From NCBI GenBank assembly GCA_902763615.1, contig CACWSX010000018.1, positions 1-64,000 of the forward strand: a DNA stretch of 64,000 bases, read 5' to 3'. Each line of letters opens with the position of its first letter. The first letter of the stretch is position 1. Made by a program: the position numbers and the translations under genes. The notes beneath the pieces are model-generated. The model was not told the origin of the DNA, did no database searches, and saw only the letters and a program-made list of their open reading frames with translations. Source of the DNA: an uncultured Prevotellaceae bacterium (GTDB taxonomy: Bacteria > Bacteroidota > Bacteroidia > Bacteroidales > Bacteroidaceae). This document shows positions 53,069 to 61,808 of this stretch, piece after piece.

Positions 53069-53170
53069 AGAATTGAAGAATTACAAGCACCAGATTTCCG
53101 GCTTATTGTCAGTTCCTGTTTGCTTGTAGATTTACTTGAGGTCATGATTCTATAATTCTCTAATTCTTGA
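53057..53170. repeat. inverted repeat flanking the clpA/M48 intergenic
   Basis: ATCAAGAATTAGAGAATT at 53057-53074 is repeated inverted, perfectly over 18 bp, at 53153-53170. The left arm includes the end of clpA. The middle contains TACAAGCA...TGCTTGTA, so the whole may fold as a terminator-like structure for both strands. Confidence 0.7.
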
Positions 53171-53182
53171 TAAACAAAACAA

Positions 53183-54100
53183 CTACTTCTTGGTAGTCTT
53201 CTTGGTCGTCGTTGTCTTCTTGGTCGTAGTAGCCTTCTTGGCTGTCGACGTCGAAGACTTAGCCGTTGTTGTGGTGGTGGTCTTCGGCTTATAATACTTC
53301 AAGGCCTCAGGCATCCATCCCTGGATATTCTGGATACGTGTGGCATCAGAGGGGTGATCGCTCAGGAACTCAGCCGTCTGGTTCGTCGACTGTGCTGCCA
53401 TACGCTGCCAGAATTTCGTAGCAACCTGCGGATCATAGCCAGCCATTGCTGCAAAGATCAAACCCATATGGTCGGCCTCGTTCTCGTGGTTACGCGAATA
53501 TTTCAGATTCTTGAAATTAAAACCTTGTGCTACAATGGCTTGCACAATCGACTGCGTGTTGGTCCCCATGCCTAAAGCACCTGCCACCATCGTGCCAATC
53601 TGAAGACCATATTGCTGCTTCATCTGCGTGCTCATCTGCTCTGCGGAGTGACGGGCAACGGCATGTGCAATCTCATGACCCAGCACGATAGCCAGCGAGG
53701 CCTCATCCTGTGTGACGGGCAATAAGCCTTCGTAGACGCAAATCAGTCCACCAGGCATACACCAGGCATTCACCTGCTTGTCCTGCACCAAATTGAAGGT
53801 CCACTTATAGTTCTGCACATCGTTCGACAAACCATTGGCATTCAAGTAGTTAACAACTGCATTAGCCAGATTCTGCCCTACCCGCTTCACCATCGCCGTA
53901 TTCGTCTGATTGGTGGAAAGCTTTGCGGTTTTCATAAACTCCTGATACTGCTGGGTGGAGAGACTCAGCACCTCACCATCGCTCACCATCAGTGTCTGCT
54001 GGCGCCCCGTGATGGGCACTGTGTTAGTAGTGCCACAGCTCACAAACACGGCTGCCACTACGGAAATCAAAATAACTTTCAAACTTTTCATTTTGCTCAT
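53183..54100 (-). CDS. M48 family metallopeptidase, lipoprotein
   Basis: 305 aa (start MSKMKSL or MKSLKV). Lipobox AVFVSC. Zinc motif LGHEIAHAVARHSAEQM (HExxH) with downstream ENEADHMG providing the third ligand; BepA/LoiP-like outer-membrane quality-control protease. The C-terminal 30 residues are nearly all Thr, Lys, Ser and Ala. In DNA this is a run of ACT/AAG codons. Confidence 0.92.
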   Translation of the reverse strand: MSKMKSLKVILISVVAAVFVSCGTTNTVPITGRQQTLMVSDGEVLSLSTQQYQEFMKTAKLSTNQTNTAMVKRVGQNLANAVVNYLNANGLSNDVQNYKWTFNLVQDKQVNAWCMPGGLICVYEGLLPVTQDEASLAIVLGHEIAHAVARHSAEQMSTQMKQQYGLQIGTMVAGALGMGTNTQSIVQAIVAQGFNFKNLKYSRNHENEADHMGLIFAAMAGYDPQVATKFWQRMAAQSTNQTAEFLSDHPSDATRIQNIQGWMPEALKYYKPKTTTTTTAKSSTSTAKKATTTKKTTTTKKTTKK

Positions 54101-54170
54101 TGTTTAGTAATAACGTTTCTGCCTGCAAAATAAGCAAAAAAAACTGAAATATGCAAGTTTTTAGCACAAA

Positions 54171-54200
54171 AAGAGAGGCATCCCCTTCGGAATGCCTCCT
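54171..54200 (-). terminator. terminator of the gene at 54225
   Basis: Minus strand GAGGCATTCC, loop GAAG, GGGATGCCTC, then TCTTTTTG. Confidence 0.85.
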
Positions 54201-54224
54201 CCTGATTGATCAATTAGTTTCGAA

Positions 54225-54590
54225 TTACTTGTTAAGACCACGATTGTTAATGGTGGTGTTCAACAGCATCAGATAAGTGCGACGCTGCTTTTCGTTCAGA
54301 ACGTAGTTCATCCAAGCGATGTTCTTGTTGATAGCCTTCTTCACCATCTCATTACGCTGGTCGTTGCTGTAATACTGTGCAGCAAACATCATCTCAGCAG
54401 TAAAAGTCTGGTAGATGTTGTCAACAGCCTCTCTCTGGTCGCCAGTGAGTGACAGAGCCTCAGCAAGTTTGTTCATATTGCAGCTCATGTCATAAGCGGC
54501 TAAGTTGTTTACACTGTTTACGTTCTCACCTTCTGCAAATGCCATAGTCATGCTAAACATTGCAACCATTGTCAAAATCATCTTTTTCAT
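54225..54590 (-). CDS. small secreted helical protein
   Basis: 121 aa. Signal peptide MKKMILTMVAMFSMTMAFA. Mature part is helical (MNKLAEALSLTGDQREAVDNIYQTF, MVKKAINKNIAWMNYVLNEKQRRTYLMLLNTT), resembling short CpxP/Spy-like periplasmic helical proteins. Family not certain. A ~90-base leader separates it from its promoter. Confidence 0.8.
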   Translation of the reverse strand: MKKMILTMVAMFSMTMAFAEGENVNSVNNLAAYDMSCNMNKLAEALSLTGDQREAVDNIYQTFTAEMMFAAQYYSNDQRNEMVKKAINKNIAWMNYVLNEKQRRTYLMLLNTTINNRGLNK

Positions 54591-54686
54591 CTTTTTTTCC
54601 TTTCTTTTCTTTACTCGGGGCGTGTGTTGTGTTATCCTGAAGCCCCTACTTTAAACTTTACTTTTTCTAAATGTCTTTTGACGGTG

Positions 54687-54717
54687 CAAAGGTACGGCTG
54701 TTTTCGGACACTCACAA
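54687..54717 (-). promoter_or_regulatory. promoter of the small secreted protein
   Basis: Minus strand TTG (54717-54715), 20 bp, TACCTTTG (54694-54687). Confidence 0.8.
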
Positions 54718-54836
54718 GTCTTTTTGCGGAATTGTGTGCGCAAACAGCCTATTTGTTGACACATATCAAAGAATAACCCAAATATGAAAAAAACATATTT
54801 TCAACCAAAAAAGACACGTTTATGGATTAAAATGAT

Positions 54837-54844
54837 TACCTTTG
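54837..54844 (+). promoter_or_regulatory. -7 box for slyD-aroC
   Basis: TACCTTTG 30 bases before the slyD ATG; no clear -33 element. Confidence 0.55.
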
Positions 54845-54873
54845 CAAACTGAAACAAATATATTAAATAAGGT

Positions 54874-55485
54874 ATGGATAAGACACCCAATAAGTTTATG
54901 TCAGTGATATACGAACTGTATACCGTGACTGATGGCGAGAAAAAACTCGAGGAACAGACAGGCACAGAGCGCCCATTCGAGTTTATTACTGGTTTTGGCA
55001 TTGCCCTCGACGCCTTCGAGCAGGAGGTAACCAAGCATGCGAAGGGCGATACTTTCGACTTTATCCTCGCGCCTGAGCAGGCCTTTGGCGCCTACGAACC
55101 GCAAGGCGTTCACAAGATCGACCGTCAGGTATTCTCTGTCAATGGTCATTTCGACCACGATAACATCTACCCCGATGCCGTCATCACCCTGACAGATGGC
55201 GAAGACCATCAATTCATGGCCAAGGTCGTGAAGATCGAAGAAGACGGCGTGACTGTCGACACCAACCACCCGTTGGCTGGCAAGACACTCAACTTCACAG
55301 GTACCATCGTCGAGAATCGCGATGCCACAGAGGAAGAGATCAGCAAGACTATTAAAATGCTGACAGGTGGCTGTCATGGTTGTGGTCATCATCATGGCGA
55401 AGGCGAAGGGTGTGAGGGCTGTGGCGATGGTTGTGGACACGACCACGAACATGGTGACGGCTGTGGCTGCGGACATTGTCACTAA
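54874..55485 (+). CDS. slyD: FKBP-type peptidyl-prolyl isomerase SlyD
   Basis: 203 aa (another Met at 54898). FKBP/IF domains: [41 protein letters not shown] and the [15 protein letters not shown] strand. The last ~37 residues are a Cys/His-rich metal-binding tail ([29 protein letters not shown]) like the nickel-handling tail of E. coli SlyD, here especially cysteine rich. It lies 10 bases before aroC and probably shares its promoter. Confidence 0.93.
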   Translation: MDKTPNKFMSVIYELYTVTDGEKKLEEQTGTERPFEFITGFGIALDAFEQEVTKHAKGDTFDFILAPEQAFGAYEPQGVHKIDRQVFSVNGHFDHDNIYPDAVITLTDGEDHQFMAKVVKIEEDGVTVDTNHPLAGKTLNFTGTIVENRDATEEEISKTIKMLTGGCHGCGHHHGEGEGCEGCGDGCGHDHEHGDGCGCGHCH

Positions 55486-55495
55486 TCCCCCACCT

Positions 55496-56584
55496 ATGAA
55501 TACATTCGGGACTATATTCAGACTAACTACCTTTGGTGAGAGCCATGGTGAGGCCATAGGAGGCGTTGTCGACGGTATGCCAGCAGGCATCGCCATCGAC
55601 ATGGCCTTCATCCAGGCAGAGCTCAACCGCCGTCGTCCTGGACAGAGCAAGATCACAACTTCGCGTCAGGAGCCCGATCAGATAGAGCTGCTCAGCGGTG
55701 TCTTCGAGGGGAAGTCGACGGGCTGTCCCATCGGCTTCATCGTACGCAATACCAATCAGCACTCGCAGGATTACGAGAATATGCGCAGCGTGTTCCGTCC
55801 CTCGCATGCCGACTACACCTATTTCGAGAAATACGGCATCCGCGACCATCGTGGCGGAGGGCGCTCCTCAGCCCGCATTACTATCAGTCGCTGTGTGGGT
55901 GGTGCGTTGGCAAAACTAGTGCTTAAGCAACTGGGTATCAGCGTTCAGGCCTATACCTCGCAGGTGGGCGACATCTCGCTCGAGCGCGACTATCGTCTCT
56001 ACGACCTTTCACTGACGGAAACCAATGCTGTGCGCTGTCCGGACACAGCGAAAGCAGCCGAGATGGAAGCCCTCATCACCAAGGTCAAGGGCGAAGGCGA
56101 CACCATTGGGGGTATCATCACCTGTGTCATCAAAGGTTGTCCTGCAGGCTTAGGCGAACCAGAATTCGGAAAACTACATGCAGCCCTGGGTGCTGCCATG
56201 TTGAGCATCAATGCCGTCAAGGGCTTTGAATACGGTGAGGGCTTCAATGGCGTCACCATGCGAGGCTCTGAGCAAAACGACATCTTCGTCCCCAACTCTG
56301 AGTCCTCGGAATCCCCTTGCCTCTCTACGAAAACCAATCACAGTGGCGGTATCCAAGGCGGCATCAGCAATGGTCAGGATATCTATTTCCGTGTGGCCTT
56401 CAAACCCGTTGCCACATTACTGAAGGAACAGGACACTGTCGACCTCGAAGGCAACCCCACGACACTGACCGCGAAAGGGCGTCATGATCCGTGTGTTTTG
56501 CCAAGAGCCGTACCTGTCGTTGAGGCGATGGCTGCCATGACCATTTTAGACTACTTTATGCTCAATCAGAGCAAAAAGGTGTAA
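55496..56584 (+). CDS. aroC: chorismate synthase
   Basis: 362 aa from [18 protein letters not shown] (a longer frame back to 55367 overlaps slyD). Converts EPSP to chorismate with reduced FMN. Motifs [32 protein letters not shown] and [10 protein letters not shown] are present. Supplies the substrate for the chorismate mutase encoded 17 kb away. Confidence 0.97.
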   Translation: MNTFGTIFRLTTFGESHGEAIGGVVDGMPAGIAIDMAFIQAELNRRRPGQSKITTSRQEPDQIELLSGVFEGKSTGCPIGFIVRNTNQHSQDYENMRSVFRPSHADYTYFEKYGIRDHRGGGRSSARITISRCVGGALAKLVLKQLGISVQAYTSQVGDISLERDYRLYDLSLTETNAVRCPDTAKAAEMEALITKVKGEGDTIGGIITCVIKGCPAGLGEPEFGKLHAALGAAMLSINAVKGFEYGEGFNGVTMRGSEQNDIFVPNSESSESPCLSTKTNHSGGIQGGISNGQDIYFRVAFKPVATLLKEQDTVDLEGNPTTLTAKGRHDPCVLPRAVPVVEAMAAMTILDYFMLNQSKKV

Positions 56585-56644
56585 AAACGAATAGGATTCC
56601 AATAAAAATTCGTTAAATTGCTTGCTACTTTGAAATAATAGCAT

Positions 56645-56752
56645 TATATTTGCAGAGCATTCGAGGGTTTGTGAAAATCCCGAAATGTTTAGTTAAGTCT
56701 AGTTTAGTTTTTGTGTTGGTTGAGGGCTGCGGATTCGCAGCCCTCAGTTTTT
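56645..56752 (+). ncRNA. candidate intergenic small RNA
   Basis: Promoter TTG (56622-56624), 20 bp, TATATTTG (56645-56652) is followed about 70 bases on by a strong terminator GAGGGCTGCG/CGCAGCCCTC (56722-56745) and GTTTTT. No ORF longer than a few codons lies between. The predicted transcript is about 90-95 nt from about 56659. It lies between the 3' ends of two convergent genes. Confidence 0.6.
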
Positions 56753-56777
56753 CCATCATAAAAACCAAAACCTTGTC

Positions 56778-58019
56778 TTAATCGCGCGAAATACGCTTCT
56801 TGATTTTCTCGATACCCTTCAACAAATCCTCAGTAGGTTCGATAATATTTTCCTTGCCCCAGAAATCCGGGTCATTGAAATACACGACTTTATCATAAAA
56901 GTTATCCTTGCGGTTAAAGGTATCACGGCTTTTGATGGGTTTGAGATCCTTACCCTCCTGACGATCCGTTACCACCATCTCCGACGTCACCGTAAAGTTT
57001 GATTTGAAGAGCTTGCGCTTCCAGTCGCAACGGAATCTGATCACATTACGGATATAGTTGATACGCGTCACACCGTTATCTGTCTTATAGTCAATATATA
57101 TCGATAGCTCGTGTGGTGTAAAGCGCAGACCTAAAGGTTTCTTCTTCAGAATCATCTGCGATACCTTGTCAAGATCGCTCATGTCCAGACTCAGGTCGAT
57201 GCGGGTGAAGGCCAACGTCTCCTGATCGATATACAACCGTCCGTGATACAGAGCGTAGGGCAGCACATAGAGAGGTGCTATTTCAACGACATACTGATTA
57301 CGGTCATCAGCCTTGCTCATCGTGACATAGCGGAAGGTATAGTTGCCAAGTTCCTCAGGATTCAGCAGGACATCCCTCTGCTTCACCACGTCGAGCATGA
57401 TGGGCAGCACAGGACCACCTTGCAACTTCACTGACAGCGTGTCGCTGGGGCGCTGGCTCAACAGGCGTCGGCCTTTCAAAATGGCCACACCTTCACGCCA
57501 GTCATTGTTCTTATCGTAAGCCGTCTTGTAGACATCCACCACGCCTTCGGAAATGCTGGTAAAACGATTCCGCTTCTCCACCGTCTCGCGATAGAATCCA
57601 CGCAACAGATTGGGCATGTTGGGATAATTGTCTTCAATCTTCTCCATCGCCTTCAGCACTAATTCCTTGGCATCGGCACCCTGCACCACAATCTCGTCGA
57701 GCATCACAGAACTGGGTTCCATCCTCACCTCTACCCTTACGCCTCCCCATGCAGCAGCAGAAAGCTTTTGTGTCTTATAGCCCAGACAGGAGAAGGTCAC
57801 CGTTTGGGGTGCCTGCGAAAGTTTGAGCACAAACTCTCCAGCATCGTTCGTCACAGTCCCCACCTGACGGTCTGTCACACTCACATGCGCCATCGGCTTG
57901 CGCGTCTTGGCATCAATCACCTTTCCGCTCAGGGTCCAGACAGCATCGTCCTGTGCCATCGCAAAGAGGTTGCACAGGCATAATGCCATGATTGTCAGAT
58001 ACGTTCTCATCATCTCCAT
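56778..58019 (-). CDS. secreted protein with CarboxypepD_reg-like domain
   Basis: 413 aa. Signal peptide ending FAMAQ. Residues ~27-110 are a carboxypeptidase-regulatory-like beta-sandwich (LSGKVIDAKTRKPMAHVSVTDRQVGTVTNDAGEFVLKL, VTFSCLGYKTQKL, ending SSVMLDEIVVQG as before a TonB plug). Instead of a TonB-dependent barrel it continues with a ~300 aa domain (LLRGFYRETVEKRNRFTSISEGVVDVYK, YALYHGRLYIDQETLAFTRIDL) found in other Bacteroidetes secreted proteins. Function unknown. Confidence 0.85.
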   Translation of the reverse strand: MEMMRTYLTIMALCLCNLFAMAQDDAVWTLSGKVIDAKTRKPMAHVSVTDRQVGTVTNDAGEFVLKLSQAPQTVTFSCLGYKTQKLSAAAWGGVRVEVRMEPSSVMLDEIVVQGADAKELVLKAMEKIEDNYPNMPNLLRGFYRETVEKRNRFTSISEGVVDVYKTAYDKNNDWREGVAILKGRRLLSQRPSDTLSVKLQGGPVLPIMLDVVKQRDVLLNPEELGNYTFRYVTMSKADDRNQYVVEIAPLYVLPYALYHGRLYIDQETLAFTRIDLSLDMSDLDKVSQMILKKKPLGLRFTPHELSIYIDYKTDNGVTRINYIRNVIRFRCDWKRKLFKSNFTVTSEMVVTDRQEGKDLKPIKSRDTFNRKDNFYDKVVYFNDPDFWGKENIIEPTEDLLKGIEKIKKRISRD

Positions 58020-58031
58020 TTTCGCTCGATA

Positions 58032-58940
58032 TTAATCTATCACACCAATAATCTCCTGAACCGACTTACAACCATGACGATCGAGCCAGTCGTTGATACC
58101 GTCGCGCACCTTGATGCTCACGGTAGGATCCAAGAAGTTGGCAGTGCCGATCTCAATAGCCGTTGCACCAGCCATCAGGAACTCGATGGCATCCTTTGCT
58201 GAGCAGATACCACCCAAACCTACCACAGGAATCTTCACCGCCTTGGCCACCTGCCACACCATGCGCAGGGCCACAGGCTTCACAGCAGGACCGCTGAGTC
58301 CACCCGTATTGATGCTCAGCAGGGTCTTGCGCTTCTCGATGTCGATGGCCATACCCATCAACGTATTGATGAGTGAGACACTATCAGCACCCTCTGCCTC
58401 CACAGCACGGGCGATTTCCGTGATATTCGTCACATTGGGGGAGAGCTTCACGATGAGCGTCTTGTGATAACGCTCACGCACGGCCTTCACCACACTCGAG
58501 GCACCCGCGCAGGTCACACCAAAGACCATACCACCGTCCTTCACGTTCGGACACGAGATGTTCAGTTCGATGGCGGGGATCTTCTCCAGCGCGTCGATAC
58601 GCGCAGCACACTCAGCATAATCCTCTGGCGACGAACCACTGACGTTCACAATCATGTTCGTATCAATGTCCTTGATCTGCGGATAGATATGCTTGCAGAA
58701 ATAGTCCACACCCTTGTTTTGCAGACCCACACAGTTGAGCATACCACTGGCCGTCTCTGCCATTCTGGGATAGTCGTTGCCCTCACGGGGATTCAGCGTC
58801 GTGCCTTTCACGATGATACCGCCAATACCGTCGAGTGGCATCAGGTCGGCAAACTCCAGACCATAGCCGAAGGTACCCGAAGCCGTCATCACGGGATTCT
58901 TCAACGCCAGATTCTTTATCTTTACATCTAGTCTTGCCAT
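58032..58940 (-). CDS. pyrD: dihydroorotate dehydrogenase B, catalytic subunit
   Basis: 302 aa class 1B enzyme oxidising dihydroorotate to orotate. [26 protein letters not shown] (active-site Cys), [22 protein letters not shown] and [13 protein letters not shown] bind FMN and substrate. The start overlaps the end of pyrK by 13 bases, as expected for the PyrDK complex. Confidence 0.96.
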   Translation of the reverse strand: MARLDVKIKNLALKNPVMTASGTFGYGLEFADLMPLDGIGGIIVKGTTLNPREGNDYPRMAETASGMLNCVGLQNKGVDYFCKHIYPQIKDIDTNMIVNVSGSSPEDYAECAARIDALEKIPAIELNISCPNVKDGGMVFGVTCAGASSVVKAVRERYHKTLIVKLSPNVTNITEIARAVEAEGADSVSLINTLMGMAIDIEKRKTLLSINTGGLSGPAVKPVALRMVWQVAKAVKIPVVGLGGICSAKDAIEFLMAGATAIEIGTANFLDPTVSIKVRDGINDWLDRHGCKSVQEIIGVID

Positions 58941-59704
58941 AACAACTTCCGAATATTAAACACAGGTCCGTCCTTACATACACACAGATTGCCATCAGTG
59001 GTTTTCTCCACACAACAGAGACAGGCACCCAAACCGCAGGCCATCAGGTTCTCCAGCGAGGCCTCGCACTCAGTATTCGCCTGGCGGGCATAGCGCGCCA
59101 CAGCCTTCATCATAGGCGTAGGACCACAGGTGGCAATCTTGTCAAACTGCTCCTTCTGCAACAGCGAGTGATTGGTCACAAACCCCTTCTCACCCTCAGA
59201 GCCGTCTTCCGTCGTCACACACACACGACCATATTTTCTGAACACATCCAACATCAGCAGATCCTTGGCCGTTCTAGCACCCAACAGGAACGTGGGTTCG
59301 CAGCCCATCTGCACCATTTGCGCACCCATATAGAGCAAGGGCGCTACACCTACCCCACCGCCTACGAGCAAGATCTTTTCGTCCAACTTCTGGGGCATCG
59401 TAAAACCATTGCCCAAAGGCAGCAGACAGTTCAGCTTGTCACCAGCCTTCATTTCTGCCAACCTACGTGTGCCATCGCCCACAGCCGCTACCAACAGCCA
59501 GAGCTCGTTGGCCTCCGTATCCACGAAATTAATCGAGATAGGGCGGCGCAGGAAGGTTGTCGGCGAGCCGTCCACCCGGATTTCCACAAACTGTCCAGGC
59601 AGCATCTCAGGCAACGGTGTCTCGTCCGTCAGTTTCATGAGCACATACCGCTCATGAATCCTTTCCACCGAACGCACCGTGAGATCCAACAAATACTTCT
59701 TCAT
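58928..59704 (-). CDS. pyrK: dihydroorotate dehydrogenase electron transfer subunit
   Basis: 258 aa FAD/[2Fe-2S] protein passing electrons to NAD. FAD-binding [13 protein letters not shown]-binding [15 protein letters not shown], and C-terminal Cys cluster [27 protein letters not shown]. First gene of pyrK-pyrD. Pyrimidine synthesis thus appears twice in the window (pyrG/carA and pyrKD). Confidence 0.95.
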   Translation of the reverse strand: MKKYLLDLTVRSVERIHERYVLMKLTDETPLPEMLPGQFVEIRVDGSPTTFLRRPISINFVDTEANELWLLVAAVGDGTRRLAEMKAGDKLNCLLPLGNGFTMPQKLDEKILLVGGGVGVAPLLYMGAQMVQMGCEPTFLLGARTAKDLLMLDVFRKYGRVCVTTEDGSEGEKGFVTNHSLLQKEQFDKIATCGPTPMMKAVARYARQANTECEASLENLMACGLGACLCCVEKTTDGNLCVCKDGPVFNIRKLLWQD

Positions 59705-59723
59705 ATCAACTCAAAATTACGCT

Positions 59724-59756
59724 GCAAATATACAAAATAACAGCCAAAAATCCAAA
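59724..59756 (-). promoter_or_regulatory. promoter of pyrK-pyrD
   Basis: Minus strand TTTG (59756-59753), 21 bp, TATATTTG (59731-59724). Confidence 0.7.
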
Positions 59757-59770
59757 TAATTAATGTTAAT

Positions 59771-61750
59771 TCACTTGGCTGGTTTTGTAGCACGGACGAA
59801 GTAGGCAATCAAAAGGATATATGCCACGAGCGACAATACCTCTGAGAGCGGATTAGCCAACCACGACTCACTCACGGGATTAAAGCCTCCGAAGCGCAAC
59901 AGGGCACTCACCACGCCCATCAGTGCACCACCTGCGATAAAGCCCGAGGCAATCAGCGTACCTTTCTCGCCACGAGCCTCGTTCTCGGCCTTGTTCTTCG
60001 AGCGGGTGGTAACAAACCAGTTCACGGCACCACCCACCAGCAGAGGCACATTCAACTCCAAGGGGATAAACATACCCAATGCGAAAGCCAGTGCAGGCAC
60101 CTTACAAAGTGTCAGCACAATGGCGATGGCCGCACCAATGGCATAGAGCACCCAAGGAGCCCCTACTCCGTTCATCAGCGGATCAATCACCGCTGCCATC
60201 GCATTAGCCTGAGGCGCTGCCAACTGTCCGCTGGCAAAGCCATAAGTCTCGTTGAGCAGCATCATCACACCACCCACCGTCGCAGCCGACACCAGCGTGC
60301 CGAGGAACTTCCACGACTCCTGTTTTCTTGGCGTCGTTCCCAGCCAGTAGCCAATCTTCAGGTCGGTGATAAATGCGCCAGCCATCGAAAGAGCCGTGCA
60401 CACCACACCACCCATAATCAGCGCAGCCACCATACCGCTCGTACCTTGCAGTCCGACACCCACCATCACCACCGAGGCCAGGATGAGTGTCATCAGCGTC
60501 ATACCGCTCACAGGGTTAGAACCCACGATGGCAATGGCATTCGCAGCCACCGTCGTAAAGAGGAAGGCAATCACCGCCACCAGCACGATAGCTACCAGCG
60601 CCTGCAGCATGTTGCCGTCCATCACCCCAAACCAGAAGAACACAAACGTCAGCACAATGGTCACGAGCGAGGCGATGGCAATAAACTTAAACGGCAGGTC
60701 ACGCTGCGTACGCTCCTGCGCCACAGCAGCCTCTCCACCGCCCTTCATCTCCTTCGCAGCCAGCGATACAGCACCCTTGATGATACCCCACGACTTGATG
60801 ATACCAATGATACCCGCCATCGCGATGCCACCAATACCTATCGACTTGCCATAAGCCTTGAAAATCTGTTCTGGCGACATATCGCCCACAGCTGTCGTAA
60901 TCGAGGGATCCCACTGGTTCAGCACTTCACTTCCGAACAGTAGCGACAAGCCTGGCACAATCAGCCACCATACCGACAGCGAACCCAACGTGATAATCAG
61001 CGCATATTTAAAACCGATGATATAGCCCAGACCCAAGACAGCAGCGCCCGTGTTGATCTTAAACACCAGCTTTGCCTGCTCCGCCAACGACTGCCCCCAC
61101 TCCACTACACGTGAGGTGAAGTTCTCGTTCCACCAGCCAAACGTCGCCACGATGAAGTCATACAATCCGCCCACGATACCAGCCAGCAACAGGGGCTTTG
61201 CCTGATTACCACCCTTGGCACCGCTCACCAGCACCTGCGTCGTCGCCGTTGCCTCTGGGAACGGATACTTACCATGCATATCGCTCACAAAATACTTTCT
61301 GAAAGGTATCAGGAACAGGATGCCGATAATACCACCCAACAGCGAGGCGATGAAGATTTTCAGAAACGAGGCCGACATCTCCGGATACTTCGCCTGCAGG
61401 ATATAGATGGCGGGCAGCGTGAAGATGGCACCTGCCACCACAGCACCCGAACAGGCACCTATCGACTGGATGATTACATTCTCACCCAGCGCCTTGCTCC
61501 GTCGAGCTGCTGTCGATACCCCCACTGCAATGATGGCAATGGGGATGGCTGCCTCAAACACCTGACCTACCTTCAGTCCCAGATAGGCTGCTGCTGCAGA
61601 AAAGAGCATCGCCATCAGGATGCCCCACGTCACCGACCACCCGTTCACCTCCGGATAAATCCCCTTCGGTGACATCAGCGGCTCATACTTCTCACCTTCA
61701 TTCAATTCACGAAATGCATTCTCAGGCAACTGCGTCTTAATCTCTTCCAT
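59771..61750 (-). CDS. OPT family oligopeptide transporter
   Basis: 659 aa with about 14-16 hydrophobic segments. ITFG-type start GWSVTWGILMAMLFSAAAAYLGLKVGQVFEAAIPIAIIAVG, GENVIIQSIGACSGAVVAGAIFTLPAIY and ATATTQVLVSGAKGG fit prokaryotic OPT (EspB-like) transporters that import peptides or metal chelates. A -7 box TATCTTTG lies at 61793-61786. Together with the peptidases in this window it fits peptide use. Confidence 0.93.
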   Translation of the reverse strand: MEEIKTQLPENAFRELNEGEKYEPLMSPKGIYPEVNGWSVTWGILMAMLFSAAAAYLGLKVGQVFEAAIPIAIIAVGVSTAARRSKALGENVIIQSIGACSGAVVAGAIFTLPAIYILQAKYPEMSASFLKIFIASLLGGIIGILFLIPFRKYFVSDMHGKYPFPEATATTQVLVSGAKGGNQAKPLLLAGIVGGLYDFIVATFGWWNENFTSRVVEWGQSLAEQAKLVFKINTGAAVLGLGYIIGFKYALIITLGSLSVWWLIVPGLSLLFGSEVLNQWDPSITTAVGDMSPEQIFKAYGKSIGIGGIAMAGIIGIIKSWGIIKGAVSLAAKEMKGGGEAAVAQERTQRDLPFKFIAIASLVTIVLTFVFFWFGVMDGNMLQALVAIVLVAVIAFLFTTVAANAIAIVGSNPVSGMTLMTLILASVVMVGVGLQGTSGMVAALIMGGVVCTALSMAGAFITDLKIGYWLGTTPRKQESWKFLGTLVSAATVGGVMMLLNETYGFASGQLAAPQANAMAAVIDPLMNGVGAPWVLYAIGAAIAIVLTLCKVPALAFALGMFIPLELNVPLLVGGAVNWFVTTRSKNKAENEARGEKGTLIASGFIAGGALMGVVSALLRFGGFNPVSESWLANPLSEVLSLVAYILLIAYFVRATKPAK

Positions 61751-61808
61751 ACATTTGGTTTTATTTATGGTTATTAATTCTTCTGCAAAGATACAACTTT
61801 TTCTAAAA

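Noticed and set aside
55367..55495. N-terminal extension of chorismate synthase
   Set aside because: It overlaps the SlyD His/Cys tail in another frame, and the family start motif begins at 55496.
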